Shown: piece by piece, positions 9,925 to 18,600 of the stretch
How the letters are laid out: each line of letters starts with the position of its first letter
Numbering within the stretch: the first letter of the stretch is position 1
Source of the DNA: Selaginella moellendorffii
Lineage: Eukaryota > Streptophyta > Lycopodiopsida > Selaginellales > Selaginellaceae
Direction: 5' to 3'
Assembly: GCF_000143415.4 (NCBI RefSeq)
Contig: NW_003314342.1
Coordinates: forward strand, 77,613-98,200
DNA length: 20,588 nt
The notes under the pieces: generated by a model
Told to the model about the DNA's origin: nothing
What the model saw: the letters and a program-made list of their open reading frames with translations, nothing else
Databases searched by the model: none
Program-made: the position numbers and the translations under genes

Positions 9925-10950
9925 GTAGAGGGGGAGTGATCTGCCGACCTTCTCAAATGTTGGAACAGTCTCTCCAACATTGCATATCAGTTGCTTTGAT
10001 TACTACTGCACCACAAACATGATCGTTGATGATGATCGTATGTGCTGTGACTTCTTGCAGTCTCTTGAAGGCAAAGCAGCAACTTGGGTAGATTCTCTCC
10101 TCCCAGACGACCGGACAGACTTCCAGACACTACTTGCTTTTTTCAGAGAACACTGCGTTGAAGAAAAATCCACAAATTGGCTACTTGTTGGCCTCTTTTC
10201 GTTCCGGCAGGGTGCTCACGAGTCTGTTCCGGACTACATCACCTGGTTTTGAGCATACTGGAAGCAGTGTTGAGATCACAAAGTGGTCCAAGATGAGCAA
10301 TAGGGGATCATGGCATTCACAGCGGGTCTGCGTGGGAACTTGCTGCGGAAACTTCTTAAGAAGACATTCAGGTCTTGCCACGAGGCATTTTCATTTGCCA
10401 CAAAGTTGGAAAGAGAGCTTCTTGTCAACTTGGGGATTGCTGGAGTTGATTTCGACCAAGCCATCACCCTATCAAAGTCACCTTGTGTAGCTGTTCGCCT
10501 GTCCACAACAAAGCCCGTCGCTATTGAGCATACACCTTCGGCTATTAAGAACTTTGCCAACGAGATGCAGCAGCTGAAGGAGATCATTCTTCAACAGCAA
10601 TCACACTATGACAAACTGCTCCAAGAGCTGGTGGAGCCAAGGAAAGAGGCCGCTACAGCTCAGGAACACAGATTTAAGTCCCGTTGGTGCACTCACTGCG
10701 AGACAAACACACACAACACATAGCACTGCTGCAAGCTTCACCTTGAGCTTTGGCCTCCATCTTCTCAATGTGTCCAACAACATCCCTTCGGTGATAATTT
10801 CACATCGTCTCAGGGTCTAGAGACATATGAGGAGCAGTTGGAGCAACAAGCAATTGAGGCAGCCCCTTCGTCAAGCAAAGGCAAGGCACCAGCTTCATCG
10901 GTCAATATGATTTTGGTAGCTGAGGAACTTTATAGGCAACAGTAGCAAAC
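9925..10950 (+). pseudogene. Gag of the Tat element, broken
   Basis: Remnant of the capsid/nucleocapsid protein, mostly in one frame. Recognisable segments are ISCFDYYCTTNMIVDDDRM, FLQSLEGKAATWVDSL and FTAGLRGNLLRKLLKK, the usual gag capsid pattern, then a Gln-rich coiled-coil-like part (EMQQLKEIILQQQSHYDKLL). A zinc knuckle at 10688-10729 has exact CX2CX4HX4C spacing (CTHC, then H, then C), but a TAG at 10721-10723 falls inside it. Further stops lie at about 10250-10310. No clear start codon is left, because an in-frame stop precedes the conserved part. Its exact ends are uncertain. Confidence 0.75.
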
Positions 10951-11018
10951 CGCAGCCACTCGAGCCCAAGCGAAGAAGAAGGTAGCCACTCAGCCCAGCA
11001 TCAGTTGAGAGTGAATCT

Positions 11019-11786
11019 TTGTTGGCACCAAATCCAGTGACACAGAGGGTGGCTTGTAAGCTCCTCTTCAATTCACTACTCTCTTCCCCTCCTGAGATCT
11101 CACCAATAGCTATTCTTGTTCTGGAGCTGGTTCTTCAACAGCTGGTTGACACTCCCGTCACCTTTTCACTCCAAGAGATGTTGTGTCTTGTCCCGAGATT
11201 CGGCCAGCGTTTAGAGGAGTTTGCACAGTCAGGAACACCAGAGAGCACTCTCAAGAGGACTCCTCAAGATGTGCACATTGTTGACATGCCAAGATACAGT
11301 GGAGATCCTAGTCCATTCTTCGTCCCGGTGCAGATTAGTACTTCCTCTTGTAGGGTGGATGCTTTGGTTGACTCTAGTTCTGGAAACAACATTATCTCTC
11401 TTGAAGCTGCCCTTTCAGCACAGATACAGATCATTGAGAGCTCCTCCATCGTGCTCAAGACCTTTGCCAACCACACCATTCCTCTAGCGGGCATTTGCTG
11501 TGGTGTAAGGGTCTCAGTGCAGGGTGTTATTTCTAAGGTAGATTTCCTTGTGGTTGACTACCAACATCTTGGAACATCCTCTTTGAAGGACTCTATCATC
11601 CTTGGCCGCTCACAGCCCATTGCACCATTGACAGTGCACAAGACAAGATGGAAATTAGTGATGAAACCCATAACACCACCTTTTTCAACAACCACGGCAA
11701 AGCTCTTTCTCAACAAGCCCAGCAAGCTCAGACTAAGATGGCCTCCACACCACACTTCCCTCCCGGCTCACAGAGGTTTTTCTTGA
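11019..11786 (+). pseudogene. Aspartic protease region of the Tat element
   Basis: A 255-codon open stretch in a different frame from Gag. The retropepsin active site region reads VDALVDSSSGNNIISLEAA, where the family has D-S/T-G, so the key Gly appears to be replaced by Ser. Downstream, SIILGRSQPIAP matches the I-L-G-R motif that closes plant retrotransposon proteases. It matures Gag and Pol in intact elements. The altered active site suggests it is inactive despite the open frame. Confidence 0.72.
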
Positions 11787-12714
11787 GTTGGCGATGGAGT
11801 TGACCATCTATATGACGGATGCTTTTTCATGCAATATGATTGACATGGTTGGAGGTGAGACAAATAGCCTGAGACATCTCTCAACTTCACTCTCTTTATT
11901 TGAGAGTAAGGCCAAGCCTCTAGACAAGCCCTCTTTATTTATAGAGTATAGGCCCCCATATCCAGCTTTTCGGAGTGTTTCTCAATAGAGGAAGGGCTCC
12001 TTGATTCATTTCTTGCATGGGACCAACTCTTTCTTATGGAGCTTGATGACACAGTCATGTAAGCCATAAATTTTTCCTTTCCAATTTGCCAACTTACCTC
12101 GTCTATCCGTCCAACACTACCTTGGCTTTTGCTAAGTTCCCTCGCCAAGGTTCCCGCCTATGGTACCAGCTCCTACTTGGTTCTACTTGGTTTCAGCTAC
12201 TCACTGCATGAGCAACAGAGTGTTAGCCATCCATCCATGGACTCCCAAATCTCTCCCAATCCCCCTCCCCGGGTTAGACTGGACTTAAAGTTCGGCTACA
12301 CTCCCCGCAAGCATAAGCAGCCAAGCACACCAAACTTCCAAATTCCTAACATCCCTTGGTACCACAAGACTTGATTATGGGACCCTCTAAATCCCAAGTC
12401 TTGGGTGCAACACTTATTTCGAGACGCCGGGGCGAAACACCGTGGTCTAACGGCCTGGTATGGGTACCTCTACCCCCCCACTTCCATCCCGAAGGGAAGG
12501 TCCAAGCCCCTAGGAAGGGTGAGGACCAATGAGCTGCATGGTAGTCAAGTGGGGCACCACTCCACATGAGCCGGGAGCACCGCAGTCGATTTCCCTTTTG
12601 GGAGTAGGAGCTGCTCTTGAGCACTTCCTTGGATGGCCCCTCCGGCACCAACCAAGTCCATGCTCACTCCCACCCAAGGCCCCTCGGTCCCAGTCTCAAC
12701 CTCAAGTCAGTTTG
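11787..12714 (+). other. Interior of the Tat element without a recognisable gene
   Basis: Between protease and the C20 tract I recognise no coding domain. A TGTTAG...CTAACA-bounded 131-bp stretch at 12221-12351 resembles a tiny LTR, but no duplication flanks it. The region separates protease from the archaeal-type RNase H and probably contains inserted DNA. Confidence 0.45.
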
Positions 12715-12851
12715 GAAGCCCCACTGAAGAGTTCCTTCAAAACTGGTTCCTAGACCTCATTATCCCTATTATACTTTTGGAACCCCCTACATCCTCCCCC
12801 CCCCCCCCCCCCCCCTTGGGAGATGCAACGCTTTGGGCTTTCACCCCTTAA
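12715..12851 (-). repeat. Dispersed repeat segment inside the Tat element, inverted copy of 7303-7420
   Basis: On the minus strand it reads GGGGTGAAAGCCCAAAG, a pure G tract, GGGGGTTCCAAAAGTATA and TAGGGATAATG, like 7303-7420 on the plus strand. It may mark a secondary insertion within the element. Confidence 0.7.
12796..12815. repeat. Poly-C mononucleotide tract
   Basis: Twenty consecutive C on the plus strand. It lies inside the dispersed repeat; the other copy has a shorter G-rich run. Length is likely unstable and may be affected by assembly. Confidence 0.9.
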
Positions 12852-12862
12852 CCCGTATTAGT

Positions 12863-13132
12863 ACTCGGACTCAGTCTTGGACTCGATCTCGGACCTGACT
12901 TCGGACTTGGTCTCGGACTCGACTTTGGACTCAATCTCGGACTCGATCTCGGACCCGATCTCGGACCTGACTTCGGACTCGACCTCGGACTCGGTCTTGG
13001 ACCCGATTTGGATCTCGGACTCTGTCTCGAACTCGGTCTTGAACTCGGTCTCCGATTTAGTCTCGGACTCGATCCCAGACTCTATCTCGAACTCGGTCTC
13101 AGAGTTGGTCTTGGACTCGATCTTTGACTTGG
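12863..13132. repeat. 12-bp minisatellite (TCGGACTCGGTC-like units)
   Basis: About 270 bp of tandem hexamer/dodecamer units with consensus close to CTCGGACTCGAT. Because the unit is a multiple of three, both strands are open for about 100 codons: Ser/Asp-rich on plus, Ser/Glu-rich on minus. Neither open frame resembles a known protein, so I treat them as by-products of the repeat. Confidence 0.88.
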
Positions 13133-13536
13133 TCCCATCCAATGAACTCTTTGTCATTTTGGTCATGCTTTCGGGGATCCTTTAGCCTACGACACCTCGG
13201 CGAGTTGGTTCCTTACAAGTCACTCCAGACTAGGCCCATCTTTCATAGGACACAGCTGAACTCAATCCTCCTCAGCAACTATCTGAGGTGTTATACAGCC
13301 AGCATCTTCCTACTAAAATCGTAGTAGCTGACGACTCCAAGCATATTTTGTCATGCTGTTTCTTGGAGACAAAAGATGACATCAAGACACACAACTAGCA
13401 GAAAGATTCAAGCCAATCAGACGTGCTGCATGTGAATTATAGCTCTTTGAGTTCAAAATTTCCTACCGTGGAGCTCCCAGTACAGATCCAAGTGTATTAC
13501 ACTAAAACTTTAGCACCAGACTTGGACTTGACTTAG

Positions 13537-14121
13537 GTGGAGGATCTTCCTCAACTTGCAGAGTACTTGGCCATAGTCCTTGCATTGGAAATTGAGCACT
13601 CAGAGCATCAGAAGCAAAGAGAACAACAAACAAAGTCTCTGGATCAAACAGCAACGTTCTTACCAGACTTGCCAGAGACGATCTTGCCAAATGTGGTGTC
13701 CCCAGCATCTTTATTTGAAGAAGAGGACACTCATATGATTACAACTTATTTTGACGGTGCTTTCTGCCCCAAAAACCAAGTTGCTGGCATTGGAGTTTGG
13801 ATGATTGATTCTGTGGAGAAAAAAGTAGCCGACCTCTCTATGACTTTGCCAGCAACATCAGCTAATGAAGCAGAGTACTTGGTGGCTATCAGTCCCATGA
13901 ATTTGGCCATAGATCTCAAGTTTAAGCGAGTCATTTTCGTTGGAGATGCGCAACTCATCATATGCCAACTTACTGGAGAATACCAAGTCCACAAGAAGAA
14001 CCTGAAAGAGCTATGGCAGTGGGTGGTCAACCTAAAGGATAAGTCCTCTCAGGTGACTTTTCAAAGTGTCCCTCGTGAAGAAAACTTTTAAGCAGACAGG
14101 TTATCACATCAAGCAATCACC
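13537..14121 (+). pseudogene. Archaeal-type RNase H (aRNH) of the Tat element, upstream of RT
   Basis: A second RNase H, distinct from the gypsy RNase H that follows RT. Motifs: TYFDGAFCPKNQVAGIGVW with the first catalytic Asp at 13753, TSANEAEYLVAI with the Glu at 13873, VIFVGDAQLIICQLTGEYQV with the second Asp at 13945, and VPREENF then ADRLSHQAI with the last Asp at 14095. A TAA at 14089-14091 interrupts the last motif; all four acidic residues remain. It would degrade RNA in RNA:DNA hybrids. It is in the same frame as the RT downstream. In Tat elements as I know them this domain lies after RT-RNase H, so the order here is odd. The N-terminal ~65 codons have no recognised domain. Confidence 0.83.
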
Positions 14122-15240
14122 ATGATACGAGAGGTAAAAGACACTCCCTGCTCTTTGGTTTCCAAGGTCAGGGAGGAATCTAAGATAGATGAGCCCCCTA
14201 AGCCCAAGACTTCTCCAGACTCTAGGGTTCATGCTGTTTTCCTAGGTGATGACAAGGACCCGGTCTTTATTGCCACATCACTTGCTTCAACAAACACAAC
14301 AAAGCTCTTGGATCTCCTCCACTGTGTCAAGGATGTGTTTGCTTGGGACTACAGCTAGCTTCTAAGAGTTCCCATGGACACAATCATGCACAATATTGTG
14401 CTTTCAGAGTCGGCCAAACCAATCCATCAAAAGATGTGGCATTTCAGCCCGACAGCTCACTCAGAGATGAAGTTGGAGATCAAGTGACTTCTAGCAACTG
14501 GCTTTATTTACCCTTTGGAGAGCTCAGAGTGGGTGGCCAATCTCATCCCTACATGCAAGGCAAATGGAAAACTCCTCCTCTGTATTGACTTTTGAGACTT
14601 GAACAAGGCCATTGTGAAAGATCACTTTCCGACTCAATTTATTGATGCAATTGTGGATGAGATGGTTGGACACTATTACTACTCTTTCATGGATGGCTTT
14701 TCAGGATACAACCAGATCTTCATTCATCCCAATCATCAAGATCTTATGGATTTCCGGACACTTTGGGGCGTCTTCGCTTTCAATGTCCTCCCGTTTGGCT
14801 TGTGTAATGTCGGAGCTATTTTTCAATGCTTTATGACCCACGCCTTTCACGACTTGATTGGAGGCACCTTGAGGGTGTATATGGATGATCTATACATGAT
14901 CTCTGACTCCTTTGAGAACCACCTTGTGCACTTGGAGCAGATCTTCACTCACTGCCAACAACACAGGTTTTTCATTGAACCCGGAAAAGTGTAAATTCAG
15001 GGTGACTGAAGGCCGGCTTCTGGGCTTTGATGTCTCACAGGATGGAATCAAGCCCCAGGTAGCCAAGGCTTAGGAGATTCTGGATCGGAACCCACCAACC
15101 AACGTAAAGCAACTTCGTAGCTTCCTCGGGCAAACGGGTTTCTTTTGCCGTTTCCTCCACAACTATGCTGCACGTTCACGGCCCCTAATAGCTCTACTAC
15201 AACACAGCATTCCATTTTTCTGGAGTGAGTCCCAGCAACA
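14122..15240 (+). pseudogene. Reverse transcriptase of the Tat element, broken
   Basis: Synthesises cDNA from element RNA. N-terminal KDVFAWDYS is typical of Tat RT. The fingers and palm give LLCIDF, DLNKAIVKDHFP, FMDGFSGYNQIFIHP with the first catalytic Asp at 14692, and LPFGLCNVGAIFQ. The catalytic box is YMDDLYMIS with Asp at 14884 and 14887. The connection region follows as GRLLGFDVSQDGIKPQ, LRSFLGQTGFFCRFLHNY. Stops: TAG 14356, TGA 14485, TGA 14593. A frame change occurs near 14978, after which coding continues in another frame with a TAG at 15071. Catalytic residues survive but the frame does not. Confidence 0.88.
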
Positions 15241-15520
15241 AGCCTTTGAATCACTGAAGCAGTCACTCCACATGGCCCCGATACTCCAACCACCAGAACA
15301 ATAACTTCCTTTTGACATTTACATCACAACGGGTATAGAGGCTTTTGGAGTATGCCTTTGCCAATGTTCATAGCCTGGCAAGCCCCCACATGCAACATAC
15401 TATGCCTCACATTCGTTCAAGAAGACTAAGAAGAAGTACGTGGATGCGGAAAAAGAAGCAGTGGTGTTATTTACACCTTGGAGCAATGTTGTCACTTTTT
15501 CGCTGGAGCCTGTATCCATT
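15241..15520 (+). pseudogene. Degenerate, truncated gypsy RNase H of the Tat element
   Basis: Follows RT in the post-14978 frame. PFDIYITTGIEAFGVCLCQ aligns with the family's LETDASDYAIGAVLSQ-type motif but lacks the first catalytic Asp. ASHSFKKTKKKYVDAEKEAV keeps the Glu helix. The TDHKPL and ADALSR motifs are absent; the sequence runs into integrase remnants. TAA at 15302 and TAG at 15371 interrupt it. A degenerate original RNase H alongside an acquired one is known in Tat elements and parallels the retroviral tether domain. Confidence 0.7.
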
Positions 15521-15585
15521 TCCATGTCTATTTTAATGTGTTGACCTTTCTTTTACAGAGACCAGTTCACAGTCCTTGTACTTTA

Positions 15586-16257
15586 CCTTGGATTGTGACC
15601 ATCCAAGAGTTCCAGCCAACTTTTCACATACAGCATCTTCTCCAATGGCTGCAGGTCAAGCATGTGAAGTGCAGCAGCTATTATCCTAAGTGCAATGGCC
15701 AGGCTGAGTCCAGCAATAGGATATTAAAGACAGTCATCTCAAAGTTTGCGGAGGATCACCTAAGGCGTTGGCACGAGCACTTGGTTACAGCATTGTGGGC
15801 CTTTCGGACGTTCTTCAAGACATCCATCTCCATGACCCCATTCTCCCTTGTCTATGGGATAGAGGCCGTGCTTCCAGTGGAGATCCAGGTGCCATTACTC
15901 TCACTTTCACTTCAATATGCAACAGCGATGCAACTTAGCGATGAGGACAAGCTTCATACCTATGACTTGGAGGTTCTTGCCTTGGAAGAACAACAACAAT
16001 CCACGATTGAACATCTCCTTTGAGGCAAGTAGAAGATCAAGTCCGTCATTGATAACCGGCGGTTTGCCAAACCATTCGAGGATGGCAATCTTGTTCTACT
16101 CAAGGAGTTCACGCCACCTTCAAAGTTCTCCCCTCGCTGGACTGGCCCTTACTTTGTCCAACTACACATCAGGGGTAGAGCATAAGTGCTAGTTGATGTT
16201 GAGGGATGTGAGCTTCCACACGCTCACAACCACTCTCGCCTCAAATGCTTCATCTAG
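15586..16257 (+). pseudogene. Integrase of the Tat element, N-terminally deleted
   Basis: Only the end of the catalytic core and the C-terminal part remain. LQVKHVKCSSYYPKCNGQAE carries the catalytic Glu at 15706, followed by RRWHEHLVTALWAFRT and MTPFSLVYGIEAVLPVEI, all typical of plant gypsy integrase. The C-terminal part has KFSPRWTGPYF. The zinc-binding domain and first catalytic Asp are missing, and the second Asp position (IVTIQEFQ, expected TDNG-like) is altered. Stops at 16021 and 16033 interrupt the tail; the frame ends at a TAG at 16255-16257. Confidence 0.83.
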
Positions 16258-16940
16258 TGAGGCATTCCTCTTCTCTTCTTTTTATTTTTTTTTTCTTCCT
16301 TTCTTTCAATTTACTTTCATGACTCCTTTTCTTACTTTCAGAGGGTGTTTCCCCATTGGACCATGGCCCATGCCTTGGATTTCATGCTTAGGCTGCATTG
16401 CCATTTGTATGGAGGTTCCTCACTTGGCCTGGTCTATGTTCTAGGTTCTTTGGCCCTTCCCTTACCATTACTACACCCCACACATTCCCCTCACTCATTT
16501 CATATCATTTACACTCACAGTTCCATCACCAATTACTTCCAGCAGCGTTGCCCGCACTTATCTCTAGATGCCCGTCTTGCATCTTTCATTCTTTCACTAT
16601 CATTCACATCTCCACTTGAGGTCACATTTACACCATACCACGGACACACATACATGCACCAACAGCAAAAGACACCACCTCATTTGGACGTGCCATTTTT
16701 GAGATATCCTTACGACCATTTGCCGATGGCGCACTAGCTTTTCTGGATCGACTTTCTTCCAACCGGGTGAGCCTGTTCACTCAAGGCACCTAGGTGGATC
16801 TTTAAGAGAGGCCACAGAAGCTAAAGCCACTTTCTTCTACTCCAGCACTTAGTGGACACATGCCACCTCCCTTTACCAGTAACCCAGCGACCACGCTGTC
16901 CTATTCAACTACTGCCTTCTTCAGTTACTCTTATTTCAGA

Positions 16941-17188
16941 GATGGCCACCTTCTTAGAGTGCCACCACCATCTCAGCACTCCACCATATTAGTGCTGGAG
17001 CAAGCGTAGGAGTAGAAGTGAGAGCAGATGGTTACTGGTTATAGGTTATAGGTTCCCAGTTACTGGTTACTAGTTATTGGTTATCGGTTACCGGCTACTC
17101 TAAGAAGTCAGCGCTTACTCTACGGGCCAATGGTTATAGATGGCCACCTTCTCAGAGGGCCACCACCATCTCGGCGCTCCACCATATC
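16941..17188 (+). repeat. 50-bp direct repeats flanking the internal repeat
   Basis: GATGGCCACCTTCT...CACCATAT at 16941-16990 recurs at 17139-17188, offset 198 bp, with a handful of differences. Between them lies the 142-bp internal repeat unit. This looks like a local tandem duplication of a 198-bp unit with only partial second copy. Confidence 0.8.
16996..17137 (+). repeat. Internal direct repeat of the Tat element, right copy
   Basis: 142 bp matching 9421-9562, including GAGTGAGAGCAG, GGTTATAGGTTCC and GTTACCGGCTACTCT. Confidence 0.82.
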
Positions 17189-17606
17189 ACTCCATCTTTC
17201 ATCATTGCATTTGCATATTACACTTTCCTGAGCTGAAATCAGGGTATAAGTTAAGTTCTTTGGGTACTCACTTTTTTTCCCCTATTTTCCTCCTCTTTTC
17301 ACACTTTTTCTGCATTTTTATTTCAACTTCAGTGTCCAATTTGACTACAGGGTTTTCCACTAGGTTTTCCTCCCTGTCTCCAAACTTCACACCTACCTCT
17401 TTTCTTTCTTTTCCACTGCTTCAAGTCGTGAGCACCACCATAGCTAGAGAACCAGCAAGATCATCCACCAAGTAGCCATTGTTGTTTTCTAGAGTTTATA
17501 CTATTTCACACAACTACTAGCACTTGGCATCAGTAGCAGAGGTACAATCTACACTCTTTAGCGGGTTCTCGCGCGTTTGGAGCTAGTACGATCCACCATG
17601 GTCGCA

Positions 17607-17791
17607 TGTTAGGGCGTGGTTACCGAGAGAGTGAGAGAGAGAGGGAATATTCTGGTCCTTGGAATATTCCCCATCTTCCTTGTATAAATACCTTTGCCCC
17701 ACAAGGGCAAGGGGGGACATTTTGTGGAGAGCATCGAAGTATTTTTCATGTTTGAGCGAGCCTTGGGCAGGTGCCCCTCCTTCCCCCAACA
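17607..17791 (+). repeat. 3' LTR of the Tat element
   Basis: 185 bp, TGTTAGGGCGTGG to CCCCCAACA. It is colinear with 8423-8608, with about 23 substitutions and small indels. GA microsatellite, GGAATATTCC palindrome and TTGCCC/GGGCAA stem are conserved. Confidence 0.9.
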
Positions 17792-17795
17792 TTAC
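17792..17795. repeat. Target site duplication of the Tat element, right copy (TTAC)
   Basis: Directly after the 3' LTR and directly before SEC16 exon sequence; on the minus strand it is the GTAA of a splice donor (CAG|GTAA). Confidence 0.85.
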
Positions 17796-18189
17796 CTGTG
17801 CAAGCCTAAAGTCAAGCTTAGAAATACTTCTCACTAGCATGTTGGATCTTCTCGTATTATCACTTATAGGTTCTATTGATGCCGACAAAGCAAGTGTTAC
17901 ACTACTTTTGCTAGAAGCTATTGCGAGACGGTTATTAATATCAACATTATCAGAAGCTTTTGGGGGCAAAGCATTATCATCTTGTGTAGACCAATATTGC
18001 CAAAAAAACTGTTGCACAATTGACGTCAAGCCTCCCTGGATAACAGGAAAGTGAGTATAAAAGCTGAGTGTCTGCTTACAAATCTGAGAGTGGATACAAA
18101 AATGCTCTTCCAAGGCTACAGCCGCTTCTTTGCACACATTAGCTGCATAGCCTGCTGTTTTCAATGTTTTCAACACCGCTAGGCAATAC
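17796..18189 (-). pseudogene. SEC16 pseudogene, exon(s) at the end of the central domain and after it
   Basis: Acceptor CTTCAAAG at 18190, donor CAG|GTAA at 17796/17795. It reads RYCLAVLKTLKTAG and ALEEHFCIHSQ, then GGLTSIVQQFF, SASIEPISDNT and VRSISKLDFRLAQ; plant SEC16 has corresponding LRYCQA, LEERI-HQQGG, SASMEPIS and NRSIS-DFG motifs. Between IHSQ and GGL lie 48 extra in-frame bases (18036-18083) that end in AG and look like an intron whose GT donor has become AT. The 394 nt fit phase 2 in and phase 0 out. Confidence 0.85.
18036..18083 (-). other. Probable intron with a mutated 5' splice site in the SEC16 pseudogene
   Basis: Sequence ATTTGTAAGC...TATCCAG, 48 nt, close in length to the other introns. 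Removing it would give IHSQ|GGL, which matches the IHQQGG of plant SEC16. It starts AT instead of GT, consistent with a G-to-A change at the first intron base. Because it is 16 codons with no stop, it stays open if retained. Confidence 0.6.
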
Positions 18190-18214
18190 CTTTGAAGAGA
18201 AACCTTGTGTTAAC

Positions 18215-18219
18215 GAAGG
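18215..18219. repeat. TRIM target site duplication, left copy (GAAGG)
   Basis: Identical to 18796-18800; a perfect 5-bp duplication. Confidence 0.9.
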
Positions 18220-18413
18220 TGTAAGCAACCAAAGAGAACGACTTGAGAGATGATCCATAGAGGTTTAAATATTAAGGGAAAGGGCTTATGAATAAGAGTG
18301 CACCCCCTTTTCCAATCAGTTAAGGGTATTGGGATATTTGGGGTTAAGCGTCCTTGGGTTTGAATAATACTGGGCTAGTGACCTCCCGGGAAGTCCAAAC
18401 TCATGAGCTTACA
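18220..18413 (+). repeat. TRIM 5' LTR
   Basis: 194 bp, TGTAAGCAAC to GAGCTTACA. Confidence 0.9.
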
Positions 18414-18415
18414 TT

Positions 18416-18426
18416 TGGTATCAGAG
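18416..18426 (+). other. TRIM primer binding site for initiator tRNA-Met
   Basis: TGGTATCAGAG two bases after the LTR, complementary to the tRNA-iMet 3' end; the same 11 bases serve the gypsy element at 6055-6065. Confidence 0.88.
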
Positions 18427-18600
18427 GGGTTTCGGGTCCAACTTTGTTGGTTGGCTAAGGGAATTACACCACATGTTGATTGACATTTGGCAGGTCCAAT
18501 TTGCTCCCGCTGGGCTCAACCCGAGGGGTAGGGTGTCAAGAGAGCAGGGCTCTTGGGAGACCTGTGGCTCTCAGCTTCCATTCACGAGGGCGTGGTGGAT

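Larger units (their letters stand above)
16258..17606 (+). other. 3' untranslated part of the Tat element, no gene recognised
   Basis: Begins with pyrimidine-rich stretches near 16270-16340. Open frames up to 130 codons (16345-16737) show no known motif. It holds the right copy of the internal direct repeat and a 50-bp duplication. No clear purine tract precedes the 3' LTR at 17607. Confidence 0.55.
8423..17791 (+). mobile_element. Tat-type Ty3/gypsy LTR retrotransposon, decayed, inserted in a SEC16 intron
   Basis: A 9369-bp element on the plus strand with LTRs of about 186 bp (TGTTAGGG...CCCAACA), a 4-bp TTAC duplication and a TGG-starting candidate PBS two bases after the 5' LTR. Coding remnants in order: Gag with CCHC knuckle, aspartic protease, archaeal-type RNase H, RT with YMDD, degenerate gypsy RNase H, truncated integrase. 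RT motifs such as FMDGFSGYNQI and the second RNase H place it in the Tat lineage. Many stops and at least two frame changes show it is dead. LTRs differ at about 23 of 184 aligned positions plus small indels. I see no good polypurine tract before the 3' LTR. It also contains a minisatellite, a foreign-looking repeat at 12715-12851 and internal duplications. Confidence 0.9.

Noticed and set aside
12221-12351. 131-bp TGTTAG...CTAACA segment as a solo LTR
   Set aside because: No flanking target duplication and no second copy seen; the short matching ends can occur by chance.
12858-13185. Two overlapping ~100-codon Ser/Asp- and Ser/Glu-rich proteins
   Set aside because: Both are produced by a 12-bp tandem repeat and match no family; no start context or neighbouring gene supports them.
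16345-16737. A possible extra (env-like) frame downstream of integrase
   Set aside because: No signal peptide followed by a convincing membrane segment, no recognisable motif, and overlapping frames of equal length in low-complexity C/T-rich DNA.
17583-18176. A single 197-codon minus-strand protein
   Set aside because: Its N-terminal part is SEC16 exon, but the frame then runs through the splice donor at 17796 into the Tat LTR; the C-terminal third is not a real protein.
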